Shown here piece by piece: positions 8,382-16,857 of a DNA stretch of 64,000 bases. The notes beneath the pieces were generated by a model. The model had not been told where the DNA came from. It did not search any database and saw nothing but the letters and a program-made list of their open reading frames with translations. A program made the translations under genes and the position numbers. This stretch comes from Streptomyces sp. 1-11 (GTDB taxonomy: Bacteria; Actinomycetota; Actinomycetes; Streptomycetales; Streptomycetaceae), in assembly GCF_007176755.1 (NCBI RefSeq), contig NZ_BJTV01000012.1:185348-249347 (forward strand). The letters run 5' to 3'. Each line of letters starts with the position of its first letter. Within the stretch, counting starts at the first letter, position 1.

Positions 8382-8927
8382 GTGCAGCTGGTAGTCGCAC
8401 GGATCGGCCGCGCCCACGGCATCAAGGGCGAGGTCACCGTCGAGGTACGTACCGACGAGCCGGAGCTGCGGCTCGCCCCCGGAGCCGTTCTGGCCACCGA
8501 CCCGGCCTCCGCCGGACCGCTCACCATCGCCACCGGCCGGGTGCACAGCGGGCGCCTGCTGCTGCGCTTCGAGGGCGTCGGCGACCGCACCGCCGCCGAG
8601 GCCCTGCGCAACACCCTGCTGATCGCCGAGGTCGACCCCGAGGAACTCCCCGAGGACGAGGACGAGTACTACGACCACCAGCTCATCGACCTCGACGTGG
8701 TCACCGCGGACGGCGCGGAGATCGGCCGGATCACCGAGATCTCGCACCTGCCCTCCCAGGACCTCTTCATCGTCGAGCGCCCGGACGGCAGCGAGGTCAT
8801 GATCCCCTTCGTGGCGGAGATCGTGACCGAGATCGACCTCGAGGAGCAGAAGGCCGTCGTCACGCCCCCGCCGGGCCTGATCGACGACCGCGCGGAGATC
8901 GCCTCGTCCCGGGAAGAGGACGCATGA
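8382..8927 (+). CDS. rimM: Ribosome maturation factor RimM
   Basis: Assembly factor for the 30S head that works around S19, 181 residues. The N-terminal RimM barrel starts MQLVVARIGRAHGIKGEVTV, the family signature, and the PRC-barrel half contains EYYDHQLIDLDVVT and ERPDGSEVMIPF. The start is GTG at 8382 with AGGAGAG 9-14 nt upstream. The stop overlaps the trmD start (ATGA), which indicates translational coupling. Confidence 0.96.
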   Translation: MQLVVARIGRAHGIKGEVTVEVRTDEPELRLAPGAVLATDPASAGPLTIATGRVHSGRLLLRFEGVGDRTAAEALRNTLLIAEVDPEELPEDEDEYYDHQLIDLDVVTADGAEIGRITEISHLPSQDLFIVERPDGSEVMIPFVAEIVTEIDLEEQKAVVTPPPGLIDDRAEIASSREEDA

Positions 8928-9757
8928 GGCTCGACGTCGTCACGATCTTCCCGGAGTACCTCGAGCCGCTGAACGTCTCCCTGGTCGGCAAGGCACGCGC
9001 GCGCGGGCAGCTCGACGTCCACGTGCACGACCTGCGCGCGTGGACGTACGACCGGCACAACACCGTCGACGACACCCCCTACGGCGGCGGCCCCGGCATG
9101 GTCATGAAGACCGGGCCCTGGGGCGACGCGCTCGACACCGTGCTCGCCGACGGCTACGAGACCGGCTCCAGGGCTCCCGCGCTGATCGTGCCCACCCCCA
9201 GCGGCCGCCCCTTCACCCAGGAACTGGCGGTCGAGCTCTCCGAGCGCCCCTGGCTGATCTTCACTCCGGCCCGCTACGAGGGCATCGACCGGCGCGTCAT
9301 GGACGAGTACGCGACCCGGATGCCCGTGTACGAGGTCTCCATCGGCGACTACGTGCTCGCCGGCGGCGAGGCGGCCGTCCTGGTCGTCACCGAGGCCGTG
9401 GCCCGGCTGCTGCCCGGCGTGCTCGGCAACGCCGAGTCCCACCGGGACGACTCCTTCGCGCCCGGCGCCATGGCCAGCCTCCTGGAAGGCCCCGTCTACA
9501 CCAAGCCGCCCGTCTGGCGCGGCCGGGACATCCCCGAGGTGCTGCTCAGCGGCCACCACGGAAGGATCGCCCGCTGGCGCCGCGACGAGGCCCTGCGCCG
9601 CACCACGGCCCACCGGCCCGACCTGATCGAGCGCTGCGAGCCCGGGGCGTTCGACAAGAAGGACCGCGAGATGCTCTCCATCCTGGGCTGGGAGCCGGAC
9701 CCGGAAGGGGAGCCGTACGGCCGGTTTTGGCGCCACGCCGACGGCATGGAACAATAG
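8924..9757 (+). CDS. trmD: tRNA (guanine-N1-)-methyltransferase TrmD
   Basis: SPOUT-class enzyme that makes m1G37 in tRNAs to prevent +1 frameshifting, 277 residues. The N-terminus MRLDVVTIFPEYLEPLNVSLVGKA is typical, and the knot with SAM-binding residues is seen as VSIGDYVLAGGEAAVLV. NTVDDTPYGGGPGMVMK is another family signature. It overlaps rimM by 4 nt (ATGA). Confidence 0.97.
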   Translation: MRLDVVTIFPEYLEPLNVSLVGKARARGQLDVHVHDLRAWTYDRHNTVDDTPYGGGPGMVMKTGPWGDALDTVLADGYETGSRAPALIVPTPSGRPFTQELAVELSERPWLIFTPARYEGIDRRVMDEYATRMPVYEVSIGDYVLAGGEAAVLVVTEAVARLLPGVLGNAESHRDDSFAPGAMASLLEGPVYTKPPVWRGRDIPEVLLSGHHGRIARWRRDEALRRTTAHRPDLIERCEPGAFDKKDREMLSILGWEPDPEGEPYGRFWRHADGMEQ

Positions 9758-9892
9758 GCCGCTGTTGTGCGTCCGTCCGGCGTGCGCCCCTGCCACAGGG
9801 GGACACGACGCCCGTTCCGACCCGCACGGCAGTCCTCATGGAAACCTAGTTCCCGTTGATGACCTGTGGCATCAGCGAAGAAAGCAGACGAA

Positions 9893-10243
9893 ATGTCTCA
9901 CCTGCTCGACACCGTCGACGCCGCGTCGCTGCGCAGCGACGTCCCCGCCTTCCGCCCGGGTGACACCGTCAACGTCCACGTCCGCGTCATCGAGGGCAAC
10001 CGCTCCCGTGTGCAGCAGTTCAAGGGCGTTGTGATCCGTCGCCAGGGCTCCGGTGTCCGCGAGACCTTCACGGTCCGCAAGGTCTCGTTCTCCGTCGGCG
10101 TCGAGCGCACCTTCCCGGTGCACACCCCGATCGTCGAGAAGATCGAGCTGGTCACCCGTGGTGACGTGCGCCGCGCCAAGCTGTACTACCTCCGTGAGCT
10201 GCGCGGCAAGGCCGCGAAGATCAAGGAGAAGCGCGACAACTGA
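9893..10243 (+). CDS. rplS: 50S ribosomal protein L19
   Basis: Large-subunit protein at the 30S-50S interface, 116 residues, with the L19 signature FRPGDTVNVHVRVIEGNRSRVQQFKG and the closing LYYLRELRGKAAKIKEKR. The ATG at 9893 is chosen over an in-frame GTG at 9866 because homologues begin at MSHLLDTVDAA. It lies 135 nt after trmD, so it may have extra transcription of its own. Confidence 0.96.
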   Translation: MSHLLDTVDAASLRSDVPAFRPGDTVNVHVRVIEGNRSRVQQFKGVVIRRQGSGVRETFTVRKVSFSVGVERTFPVHTPIVEKIELVTRGDVRRAKLYYLRELRGKAAKIKEKRDN

Positions 10244-10262
10244 GCGCTTTTCCGGGGTCACG

Positions 10263-10289
10263 TCGGGGCCGGATAGCATCTGGCCCCGA
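10263..10289 (+). promoter_or_regulatory. Hairpin and candidate -10 box just before sipW
   Basis: An 8-bp stem (TCGGGGCC with its complement) with an 11-nt loop ends at the first base of the sipW ATG. The loop contains TAGCAT (10274-10279), a possible -10 box that would give a nearly leaderless sipW message. It could instead be the weak rplS terminator. Confidence 0.35.
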
Positions 10290-10993
10290 TGGACACCGAA
10301 GCACAGCCGACGCAACGCGACCGCTCCTCCCGACCCGGAACCCCGGGGACGGAGGGCCGGTCGCGTTTCGCGTTGGTGCCGCGGGTCGCCGCATGGCTGC
10401 CGGGAGGCGGGATCACCCTCACCCTCCTCGTCTGCCTGGCGTTCTTGCTCCTCCTCAACGCGTTCGTGGTGCAACCGTTCCAGATTCCGAGCGGATCCAT
10501 GGAACAGGGATTGAGGATCGGCGACCGCGTTCTCGTAAATAAGTTGGCGTACCGTCTCGGTGCCGGGCCGCTGCGCGGCGACGTGATTGTCTTCGACGGG
10601 ACCGGGTATTTCGGGGACGCCGACTACATAAAGCGCGTCGTGGGAGTGGGGGGAGACCATGTGGTCTGCTGCGACAAGGAGGGGAGGCTCGAGGTGAACG
10701 GCCGGCCGGTCGACGAGACGGCGTTCCTCCACCCCGGGGACAGCCCGTCCAGCGTCCCCTTCGACGTCGTCGTGCCCGCGGACCGCCTGTTCGTCCTCGG
10801 CGACCACCGCAGTCGCTCCAGCGACTCCCGCGACCACCTGGGCTCGCCCGGCGGCGGCATGATCCCGGTGGACGACGTCATCGGCCGGGCCGACTGGGTC
10901 GCCTGGCCGTACGGCCACTGGCGGCACCTGACGCGGCCCGCGGCCTACGCGCGCGTGCCCGCGCCCGCTTCCGCGGCAGGCGGCCGTGGGTAA
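10289..10993 (+). CDS. sipW: Type I signal peptidase SipW
   Basis: Membrane serine protease (S26) that removes signal peptides from Sec/Tat-exported proteins, 234 residues. One N-terminal TM segment (about 41-62) leads into box B PSGSM with catalytic Ser70. The general-base Lys is in YIKRVVGVGGDHV (about Lys115), and box E is LGDHRSRSSDSRDH. A C-terminal anchor seems absent. It is the first of four tandem SPases, as described for S. lividans (sipW-X-Y-Z). The 3' end overlaps sipX by 8 nt. Confidence 0.92.
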   Translation: MDTEAQPTQRDRSSRPGTPGTEGRSRFALVPRVAAWLPGGGITLTLLVCLAFLLLLNAFVVQPFQIPSGSMEQGLRIGDRVLVNKLAYRLGAGPLRGDVIVFDGTGYFGDADYIKRVVGVGGDHVVCCDKEGRLEVNGRPVDETAFLHPGDSPSSVPFDVVVPADRLFVLGDHRSRSSDSRDHLGSPGGGMIPVDDVIGRADWVAWPYGHWRHLTRPAAYARVPAPASAAGGRG

Positions 10994-12311
10994 CCGCGGC
11001 AGGCCGCGCGGAGCGCCGGCCACCGCCGCCGACAACCTGCTGCCCACCGGGACCCGCCGCACCGGCGCCGGACCGGGCGCGGGCCGCACGCGCGCGGAGC
11101 GGCGCAAGCTCCAGCGCAAGGTGAAGCGCAAGCGCAGGCGGTCAGCCGTTCGGGAGATCCCCCTTCTGGTCGGTGTCGCGGTGCTCATAGCGCTGGTCCT
11201 GAAGACGTTCCTCGTCCAGGCCTTCGTGATCCCGTCCGGCTCGATGGAGCAGACGATCCGGATCGGCGACCGGGTCCTGGTCGACAAGCTCACCCCGTGG
11301 TTCGGCTCCCGGCCGCAGCGCGGGGACGTCGTCGTTTTCCACGACCCGGGCGGCTGGCTGGCCGACGAGCAGACCACCCGGACGAAGGACGCCCCGGTGG
11401 TCGTCAAGCAGTTCGAGGAAGTCCTCACCTTCATCGGCCTGCTGCCCTCCGACAACGAGAAGGACCTGATCAAACGGGTCATCGGAGTCGGCGGGGACCA
11501 CGTCAAGTGCTGTGACGCACAGGGCCGGGTCACCGTCAACGGAAGCCCGCTCAGCGAGACCGACTACCTCAATCCGGGCAGCGCCCCGTCCATCACGCCG
11601 TTCGACATCACCGTGCCCCCGGGCCGGCTGTGGGTGATGGGCGACCACCGCGACAACTCCGCCGACTCCCGCGCGCACCAGAACACCCCGTACGGCGGCA
11701 CGGTCTCCGAGGACTCGGTGGTGGGCCGGGCCATGGTGATCGGCTGGCCGATCGGTCACTGGACCAGCCTCGACGAACCTAAAACCTTCGCAAGCGTCGC
11801 GAACTCCGTGTCGGGGTCGACCGCTGCCCCGCCGCTGTCGCATAGGGTTGCCTCCGGCGATCCGAACGGAATGACCAGACTCCCGACCCCTGCGGAACTC
11901 CCGCTCGTTATGGGAGTGGTGAGCCTGCGCCGTGGATGGCGCAGGCGGCGGCAGAGAGTAAGGAGTTGGCGTGGGGGATGTGGCGGTTGGCGCACGGTCG
12001 GGACACGACGGCGAAGAGCACCGCGGGCGTCCCGTGGAGGCGAACGCCCCCGCCCCGGACGGCGCTGTGACGTCCGGGAACTCCGACTTCTCGGCGTCCG
12101 GGGACGGCGGGCCGGAGGAACACCGGCCGCAGAGCGACGGCGAGGGCGCGGACGGGACGGCGGACCAGCCGAAGAAGCCGCGCTCCTTCTGGAAGGAGCT
12201 GCCGATCCTGATCGGCATCGCGCTGGTCCTGGCGCTGCTGATCAAGACCTTCCTGGTGCAGGCGTTCTCCATCCCCTCGGACTCGATGCAGAACACCCTC
12301 CAGCAGGGTGA
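10986..12311 (+). CDS. sipX: Type I signal peptidase SipX, with abnormal read-through into sipY
   Basis: S26 signal peptidase. A basic N-terminal region (about 35-55) precedes a TM segment (58-81). Catalytic Ser86 is in PSGSM and the base Lys near 163 in LIKRVIGVGGDH, with a ~45-residue insertion before it. Box E is MGDHRDNSADSRAHQN. The SPase core ends near residue 265; ELPLVMGVVSLRR (about 300-312) may be the C-terminal anchor. No in-frame stop follows until 12311, so the ORF runs 341 nt into sipY in another frame, and the last ~115 residues are Arg/Gly-rich shadow sequence. Either sipX genuinely ends this way or a frameshift has removed its stop; a stop in a neighbouring frame lies at 11959-11961. 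The first ~310 residues are secure. Confidence 0.8.
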   Translation: MGNRGRPRGAPATAADNLLPTGTRRTGAGPGAGRTRAERRKLQRKVKRKRRRSAVREIPLLVGVAVLIALVLKTFLVQAFVIPSGSMEQTIRIGDRVLVDKLTPWFGSRPQRGDVVVFHDPGGWLADEQTTRTKDAPVVVKQFEEVLTFIGLLPSDNEKDLIKRVIGVGGDHVKCCDAQGRVTVNGSPLSETDYLNPGSAPSITPFDITVPPGRLWVMGDHRDNSADSRAHQNTPYGGTVSEDSVVGRAMVIGWPIGHWTSLDEPKTFASVANSVSGSTAAPPLSHRVASGDPNGMTRLPTPAELPLVMGVVSLRRGWRRRRQRVRSWRGGCGGWRTVGTRRRRAPRASRGGERPRPGRRCDVRELRLLGVRGRRAGGTPAAERRRGRGRDGGPAEEAALLLEGAADPDRHRAGPGAADQDLPGAGVLHPLGLDAEHPPAG

Positions 12312-12981
12312 CCGCGTCCTGGTCGACAAGCTCACCCCGTGGTTCGGCTCCAAGCCCGAGCGCGGCGAGGTCGTCGTCTTCCACGACCCGGACGACTGGC
12401 TGGCGGGCGAGCCCGCGCCCAACCCGAACCCGGTGCAGAAGGTCCTCAGCTGGATCGGCCTGATGCCGTCCGCGGAGGAGAAGGACCTGATCAAGCGGGT
12501 GATCGGCGTCGGCGGCGACACCGTCGAGTGCAACGGCACCGGTCCGCTGACGGTCAACGGCAAGGCACTCAACGAGCCCTACGTATACCCCGGCAACACG
12601 CCGTGCAGCCAGGACGACCAGGGCGGCCAGTTCAAGGTGAAGGTCCCCGCGGGCTACATCTGGGTGATGGGCGACCACCGGCAGAACTCCCGCGACTCCC
12701 GCTACAACCAGTCCGACAGCCACCACGGCATGGTCCCCGTCGACAAGGTCGTCGGCCGCGCCATCGTGCGCGCCTGGCCCATCAACCGCTGGGGCACGCT
12801 GCCGGTGCCGGACACCTTCGACCAGCCCAGCCTCGGCCAGCAGACCTCCGCCATGTCCCTGACGGTGGCGCCGCAGGGCGTGGCGGTGGCGGCCGTACTG
12901 CCGGTGGTGGTGTGGCGGCGCAGGCGCGCGGACCGGCTGCGCACCGGGGCGCAGGCTCAGGCGGCGGCCGGCAAGCGCTGA
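11971..12981 (+). CDS. sipY: Type I signal peptidase SipY
   Basis: S26 signal peptidase of 336 residues. A long hydrophilic cytosolic N-terminus (1-75) precedes a TM segment (about 77-98) and box B PSDSM with Ser105. The Lys base is Lys175 in LIKRVIGVGGDTV, and box E is MGDHRQNSRDSRYNQ. A C-terminal TM (VAVAAVLPVVVW, about 305-318) gives a second anchor. The GTG start at 11971 has AAGGAG 7-12 nt upstream. SipY was reported as the major SPase in S. lividans (literature knowledge, from memory). Confidence 0.93.
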   Translation: MGDVAVGARSGHDGEEHRGRPVEANAPAPDGAVTSGNSDFSASGDGGPEEHRPQSDGEGADGTADQPKKPRSFWKELPILIGIALVLALLIKTFLVQAFSIPSDSMQNTLQQGDRVLVDKLTPWFGSKPERGEVVVFHDPDDWLAGEPAPNPNPVQKVLSWIGLMPSAEEKDLIKRVIGVGGDTVECNGTGPLTVNGKALNEPYVYPGNTPCSQDDQGGQFKVKVPAGYIWVMGDHRQNSRDSRYNQSDSHHGMVPVDKVVGRAIVRAWPINRWGTLPVPDTFDQPSLGQQTSAMSLTVAPQGVAVAAVLPVVVWRRRRADRLRTGAQAQAAAGKR

Positions 12982-13010
12982 CCCGGCGCCGTGCCGGTGG
13001 GGCCCGTGAG

Positions 13011-13062
13011 GCCCCTCTGTGAAGCTCCGGGAAAGCTGTTCCCCGGGTCCTGAAAGAGGGGC
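13011..13062 (+). terminator. Weak nested inverted repeats between sipY and sipZ
   Basis: An outer 8-bp pair (GCCCCTCT with AGAGGGGC) encloses a CCGGG/CCCGG pair, 30 nt after sipY. This may be a partial terminator ahead of the independently promoted sipZ. Confidence 0.4.
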
Positions 13063-13085
13063 TGCCCCCGTTCGGTACCGGCAGG

Positions 13086-13091
13086 TAGGGT
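13086..13091 (+). promoter_or_regulatory. Candidate -10 box of a leaderless sipZ transcript
   Basis: TAGGGT lies 8 nt before the ATG of sipZ, past the inverted repeats after sipY. This suggests a separate, leaderless promoter. Confidence 0.4.
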
Positions 13092-13099
13092 GCGGGTCC

Positions 13100-13876
13100 A
13101 TGAGCGGTGAGAGCACCATGCGTACGGCCCCGCGCACCGCGGGCACAGGCACGGCACGGGCCGGCGGCAGCCGGCTCGCGGAGCGGCTGTCCGGGGTGGC
13201 CATGGCGCTGGGCCTGGTGATGTTCCTCGGCGGCTTCGCCTGGGGAGCGGTGGTCTACCGGCCGTACACCGTGCCGACCAGCTCGATGACGCCGACCATC
13301 GACGCCGGTGACCGGGTGCTCGCCCAGCGGGTCGACGGCAGTGAGGTCCGGCGCGGCGACGTGGTGGTCTTCCGCGACAAGAGCTGGGTCAGCGACGCCA
13401 ACGTGGTCAAGCGGGTCGTCGCGGTCGGCGGCGACACCGTCTCCTGCTGCACCGACGGCAAGCTCACCGTCAACGGCAAGCAGATCGACGAGCCCTACCT
13501 GCCCGCCGGCAGCCCGGCCGAGAGCACGAACTTCCCGAGCATCACCGTCCCCAAGGGGCGGCTGTTCCTCCTCGGCGACGAGCGCCAGGGCTCCCTGGAC
13601 TCCACCGCCCACCTCACCGACGCCGCCCGGGGCACGGTGGCGCGCGGCGCCGTCTCCGCGCGTGTCGACTCCGTCGTCTGGCCCATGAACGGCATCCTCG
13701 CCCGCCCCACCGGATTCAAGGCGCTCGGCGCCCTGTCACAGCCGGGCCCGATCCGGATCATCGAGCTGATGATCGTCGTCGGCGCGGTCCTGGTCCTCGG
13801 CGGCGGCGCGTTCGGCTCGATCGCCAAGCGGCTGGGCCGCTCCCGCAACCGCCCGGAGCCCGCCGGTGTCCGCTGA
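13100..13876 (+). CDS. sipZ: Type I signal peptidase SipZ
   Basis: The fourth S26 signal peptidase, 258 residues and the most divergent of the cluster. An N-terminal TM (about 33-53) is followed by box B PTSSMTPT with Ser62 and the Lys base Lys104 in VVKRVVAVGGDTV. Box E is LGDERQGSLDSTAH, where the usual GDHR has become GDER. A C-terminal TM (about 217-240) ends before a basic tail. The ATG at 13100 is preferred to the ORF extension from 13019 because the extension covers intergenic hairpins. It overlaps the NUDIX gene by 11 nt. Confidence 0.92.
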   Translation: MSGESTMRTAPRTAGTGTARAGGSRLAERLSGVAMALGLVMFLGGFAWGAVVYRPYTVPTSSMTPTIDAGDRVLAQRVDGSEVRRGDVVVFRDKSWVSDANVVKRVVAVGGDTVSCCTDGKLTVNGKQIDEPYLPAGSPAESTNFPSITVPKGRLFLLGDERQGSLDSTAHLTDAARGTVARGAVSARVDSVVWPMNGILARPTGFKALGALSQPGPIRIIELMIVVGAVLVLGGGAFGSIAKRLGRSRNRPEPAGVR

Positions 13877-14390
13877 GACCACGCGGCCGGGCCAGGACAC
13901 CTACGAAGGCGGACTGCGCAGGGTGGCCCGGGTGGTCCTGCTCGACCCCGAGGACCGCATCCTCCTGCTGCACGGCCACGAGCCGGACGATCCGGCCGAC
14001 GACTGGTGGTTCACCCCCGGCGGCGGCCTGGAAGGGGACGAGACGCGCGAGGAGGCCGCGCTGCGGGAACTCGCCGAGGAGACCGGCATCACCGACGTCG
14101 CCCTCGGCCCCGTGCTGTGGCGCCGGCGCTGCTCCTTCCCGTTCGCGGGCCGGCGCTGGGACCAGGACGAGTGGTACTACCTGGCCCGTACGACCCAGAC
14201 GGCGACCGCGGCCCTGGGCCTGACCGAGCTGGAGCGGCGCAGCGTCGCCGGAGCGCGCTGGTGGACGTGCCGGGAACTGACCCTGGCACATGAGACGGTG
14301 TATCCGACCAGACTCGCCGGGCTGCTGCGCACGCTGCTCGACGAAGGTCCCCCCGCCAGGCCCGTGACCCTGGACACGGAAATCGTCTGA
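13866..14390 (+). CDS. NUDIX hydrolase
   Basis: A 174-residue pyrophosphohydrolase-type protein. The Nudix box is complete: GGGLEGDETREEAALRELAEETGI, matching GX5EX7REUXEEXGU, with the metal-binding glutamates in the REL-EE helix. The substrate cannot be read from the sequence (nucleoside diphosphate derivatives are usual). The GTG start at 13866 overlaps the end of sipZ by 11 nt, so it is probably co-translated with the signal peptidases; the functional link is unclear. Confidence 0.88.
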   Translation: MSAETTRPGQDTYEGGLRRVARVVLLDPEDRILLLHGHEPDDPADDWWFTPGGGLEGDETREEAALRELAEETGITDVALGPVLWRRRCSFPFAGRRWDQDEWYYLARTTQTATAALGLTELERRSVAGARWWTCRELTLAHETVYPTRLAGLLRTLLDEGPPARPVTLDTEIV

Positions 14391-14446
14391 GGGCCCGTCG
14401 GACTGGCGCACAATGGGGGGATCGCACGGCTGAAGGGGAACATGCC

Positions 14447-14755
14447 ATGAGCGCCGAGGACCTCGAGAAGTACGAGACCGAGATGGAGCTGAAGCTCTAC
14501 CGGGAGTATCGAGACGTCGTCGGTCTGTTCAAATACGTGATCGAGACCGAGCGGCGCTTCTACCTCACCAACGACTACGAGATGCAGGTGCACTCGGTCC
14601 AGGGCGAGGTCTTCTTCGAGGTGTCGATGGCGGACGCCTGGGTGTGGGACATGTACCGGCCGGCCCGATTCGTGAAGCAGGTGCGCGTCCTCACCTTCAA
14701 GGACGTCAACATCGAGGAGCTGAACAAGAGCGACCTCGAGCTCCCGGGCGGCTGA
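14447..14755 (+). CDS. DUF2469 family protein
   Basis: A small acidic 102-residue protein conserved across actinobacteria (MSAEDLEKYETEMELKLYREYRDVVGLFKYVIETERRFYL...). It is probably cytosolic, with no signal peptide. Its function is unknown; it is consistently found between the signal peptidase/RNase HII region and yraN. The ATG at 14447 has AAGGGGAA about 9 nt upstream, and CACAAT at 14409-14414 could be a -10 box for a separate transcript. Confidence 0.85.
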   Translation: MSAEDLEKYETEMELKLYREYRDVVGLFKYVIETERRFYLTNDYEMQVHSVQGEVFFEVSMADAWVWDMYRPARFVKQVRVLTFKDVNIEELNKSDLELPGG

Positions 14756-14870
14756 CGGCCCATGATTCCGTCGAACGGGTGACGGGGATGTCCACAACCG
14801 GCGAGTAGCCCACCAAGATCCACTTCTGTCCGCCCGCTGCGTGACCGTGGGTGCCGGAGGTGGTGCCGAC

Positions 14871-15236
14871 ATGAGCAGGGCACGCAGTGGACTCGGCAGG
14901 TACGGCGAGGATCTGGCCGCGCGGCGGCTGACCGAGGCGGGGATGACCATCCTGCGGCGCAACTGGCGCTGCGGACGTTCCGGCGAGATCGACATCGTGG
15001 CCCGGGACGGGAGCACGCTGGTCGTCTGCGAGGTGAAGACCCGCAGGGCCGGCGGCTTCCAGCACCCGATGGCCGCGCTCACCCCCGAGAAGGCACGACG
15101 CCTGCGCGGCCTGGCCGAGCGCTGGGTCCAGGCGCACGGCGGAGCCCCGCCGGGCGGGGTGCGCATCGACCTGGTCGGCGTCCTGCTGCCCCGCCGCGGC
15201 GCCGCGTCCGTCGAGCACGCGCGGGGGGTGGCCTGA
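14871..15236 (+). CDS. YraN family (UPF0102) endonuclease-like protein
   Basis: A 121-residue protein with a PD-(D/E)xK-like fold pattern: GRYGEDLAARRLTEAGM (the conserved first Glu), GEIDIVARDGSTLVVCEVKTR (D...E-x-K catalytic pattern), then the Q-x-x-K-type helix around TPEKARRL. UPF0102 proteins resemble Holliday-junction resolvases, but their activity is uncertain. The ATG at 14871 (MSRARSGLGRYGED) is preceded by GGAGG. The stop is one base before the ATG of comM, so the two genes are coupled. Confidence 0.9.
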   Translation: MSRARSGLGRYGEDLAARRLTEAGMTILRRNWRCGRSGEIDIVARDGSTLVVCEVKTRRAGGFQHPMAALTPEKARRLRGLAERWVQAHGGAPPGGVRIDLVGVLLPRRGAASVEHARGVA

Positions 15237-15237
15237 G

Positions 15238-16857
15238 ATGGGGTTCGCCCGTACGTGCTCCGTCGCCCTCGTCGGCGTCGAGGGCGTGGTCGTCGAGGTG
15301 CAGGCCGACCTGGAACCCGGGGTGGCGGCCTTCACCCTGGTGGGCCTGCCGGACAAGAGCCTGTCGGAGAGCCGGGACCGGGTCCGGGCCGCGGTGGTGA
15401 ACTCGGGCGGCGAATGGCCGCAGAAGAAGCTCACCGTCGGACTGAGCCCCGCGTCCGTGCCCAAGGCCGGTTCCGGCTTCGACCTGGCCGTCGCCTGCGC
15501 GGTGCTCGGCGCCGCCGAGCGGATCGACCCACGGGTCCTCGCCGAGATCGTGATGATCGGCGAACTGGGTCTGGACGGCCGGGTGCGGCCGGTGCGGGGC
15601 ATCCTGCCCGCAGTCCTCGCCGCCGCCGACGCGGGCTACGAGCAGGTCGTGGTGCCCGAGTGCGCCGCCGCCGAGGCCTCGCTGGTCCCCGGCGTGTCCG
15701 TGCTCGGCGTCCGCAGCCTGCGGCAGCTGATCGCCGTCCTCACCGACGAGCCCGTGCCCGAGGAGGAACCCGACGGCCACGGGCGCCCGGACCCCCTGCT
15801 GGCCGGTCTGCGGGTGCCCGGCGCCGGGGCGGCCACCGGCATGCACGGCGGCGGCGCCCAGCAGCCGGACCACGACCTGGCCGACGTCGTGGGCCAGACC
15901 TCGGCGCGCACCGCCGTCGAGGTGGCCGCCGCCGGCGGGCACCACCTGTTCCTGGAGGGACCGCCGGGCGCCGGCAAGACCATGCTCGCCGAGCGGCTGC
16001 CCGCCGTGCTGCCCCGGCTCACCCGTCAGGAGTCGCTGGAGGTCACGGCGGTCCACTCGGTGGCCGGGCTGCTGCCGCCGGGCAAGCCCCTCGTCGAGGC
16101 GGCGCCCTACTGCGCCCCCCACCACTCCGCCACGATGCAGTCCCTCGTCGGGGGCGGTCAGGGCGTCGCACGGCCCGGCGCCGTGTCCCTGGCCCACCGG
16201 GGCGTGCTGTTCCTGGACGAGGCGCCCGAGTTCCACAGCCAGACCCTGGACGCCCTGCGGCAGCCGCTGGAGTCCGGGCACGTGGTGATCGCCCGCAGCG
16301 CGGGAGTGGTCCGCTTCCCCGCCCGGTTCCTGATGGTCCTGGCGGCCAACCCCTGCCCCTGCGGACGGTTCTCGCAGCGGGAATCCCTGTGCGACTGCCC
16401 GCCCTCGGCGATCCGCCGCTACCAGGCCCGGCTGTCCGGACCGCTGCTGGACCGGGTCGACCTGCGCGTCGAGGTCGACCCGGTCACCCGCGCCCAGCTC
16501 ACCGCGCCCGGGGCCGGTGGCGAGTCCTCCGCGGCCGTCGCCGACCGGGTCCGCACGGCCCGGGAGCGTGCCGCGGCCCGCCTCGCCGGAACGCCCTGGG
16601 GCACCAACAGCGAGGTGCCCGGAAGAGAGCTGCGCAGCCGCTTCCACGCCGCCGCCGGCGCGATGGACGAGGCCGCGCGCAGCCTGGAGCGCGGCGTGCT
16701 CACCGCCCGCGGCCTCGACCGGGTGCTGCGGGTCGCCTGGACGGTCGCGGACCTCGTCGGCCACGACCGCCCGGACGCCGGCGACGTCTGCCTCGCCCTG
16801 CAACTGCGCACCGGCGTCCCGCGGGGCGTGCCCATGGCCCTCGGGGCCCCGGCGTGA
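15238..16857 (+). CDS. comM: ComM/YifB-type Mg-chelatase-like AAA ATPase
   Basis: A 539-residue AAA+ protein. The N-terminal Lon-protease-like S5 fold region (GFARTCSVALVGVEGVVVEVQADLEPGVAAFTLVGLPD) is followed by an AAA domain with Walker A GPPGAGKTML near residue 241 and Walker B LFLDEAPEF, plus the NPCPCGRF motif of the Mg-chelatase ChlI class. A C-terminal domain follows. ComM in Vibrio is a helicase that extends D-loops during natural transformation; its role in Streptomyces is unknown, but yraN-comM-dprA is a widespread cluster. It overlaps dprA by 4 nt (GTGA). Confidence 0.94.
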   Translation: MGFARTCSVALVGVEGVVVEVQADLEPGVAAFTLVGLPDKSLSESRDRVRAAVVNSGGEWPQKKLTVGLSPASVPKAGSGFDLAVACAVLGAAERIDPRVLAEIVMIGELGLDGRVRPVRGILPAVLAAADAGYEQVVVPECAAAEASLVPGVSVLGVRSLRQLIAVLTDEPVPEEEPDGHGRPDPLLAGLRVPGAGAATGMHGGGAQQPDHDLADVVGQTSARTAVEVAAAGGHHLFLEGPPGAGKTMLAERLPAVLPRLTRQESLEVTAVHSVAGLLPPGKPLVEAAPYCAPHHSATMQSLVGGGQGVARPGAVSLAHRGVLFLDEAPEFHSQTLDALRQPLESGHVVIARSAGVVRFPARFLMVLAANPCPCGRFSQRESLCDCPPSAIRRYQARLSGPLLDRVDLRVEVDPVTRAQLTAPGAGGESSAAVADRVRTARERAAARLAGTPWGTNSEVPGRELRSRFHAAAGAMDEAARSLERGVLTARGLDRVLRVAWTVADLVGHDRPDAGDVCLALQLRTGVPRGVPMALGAPA

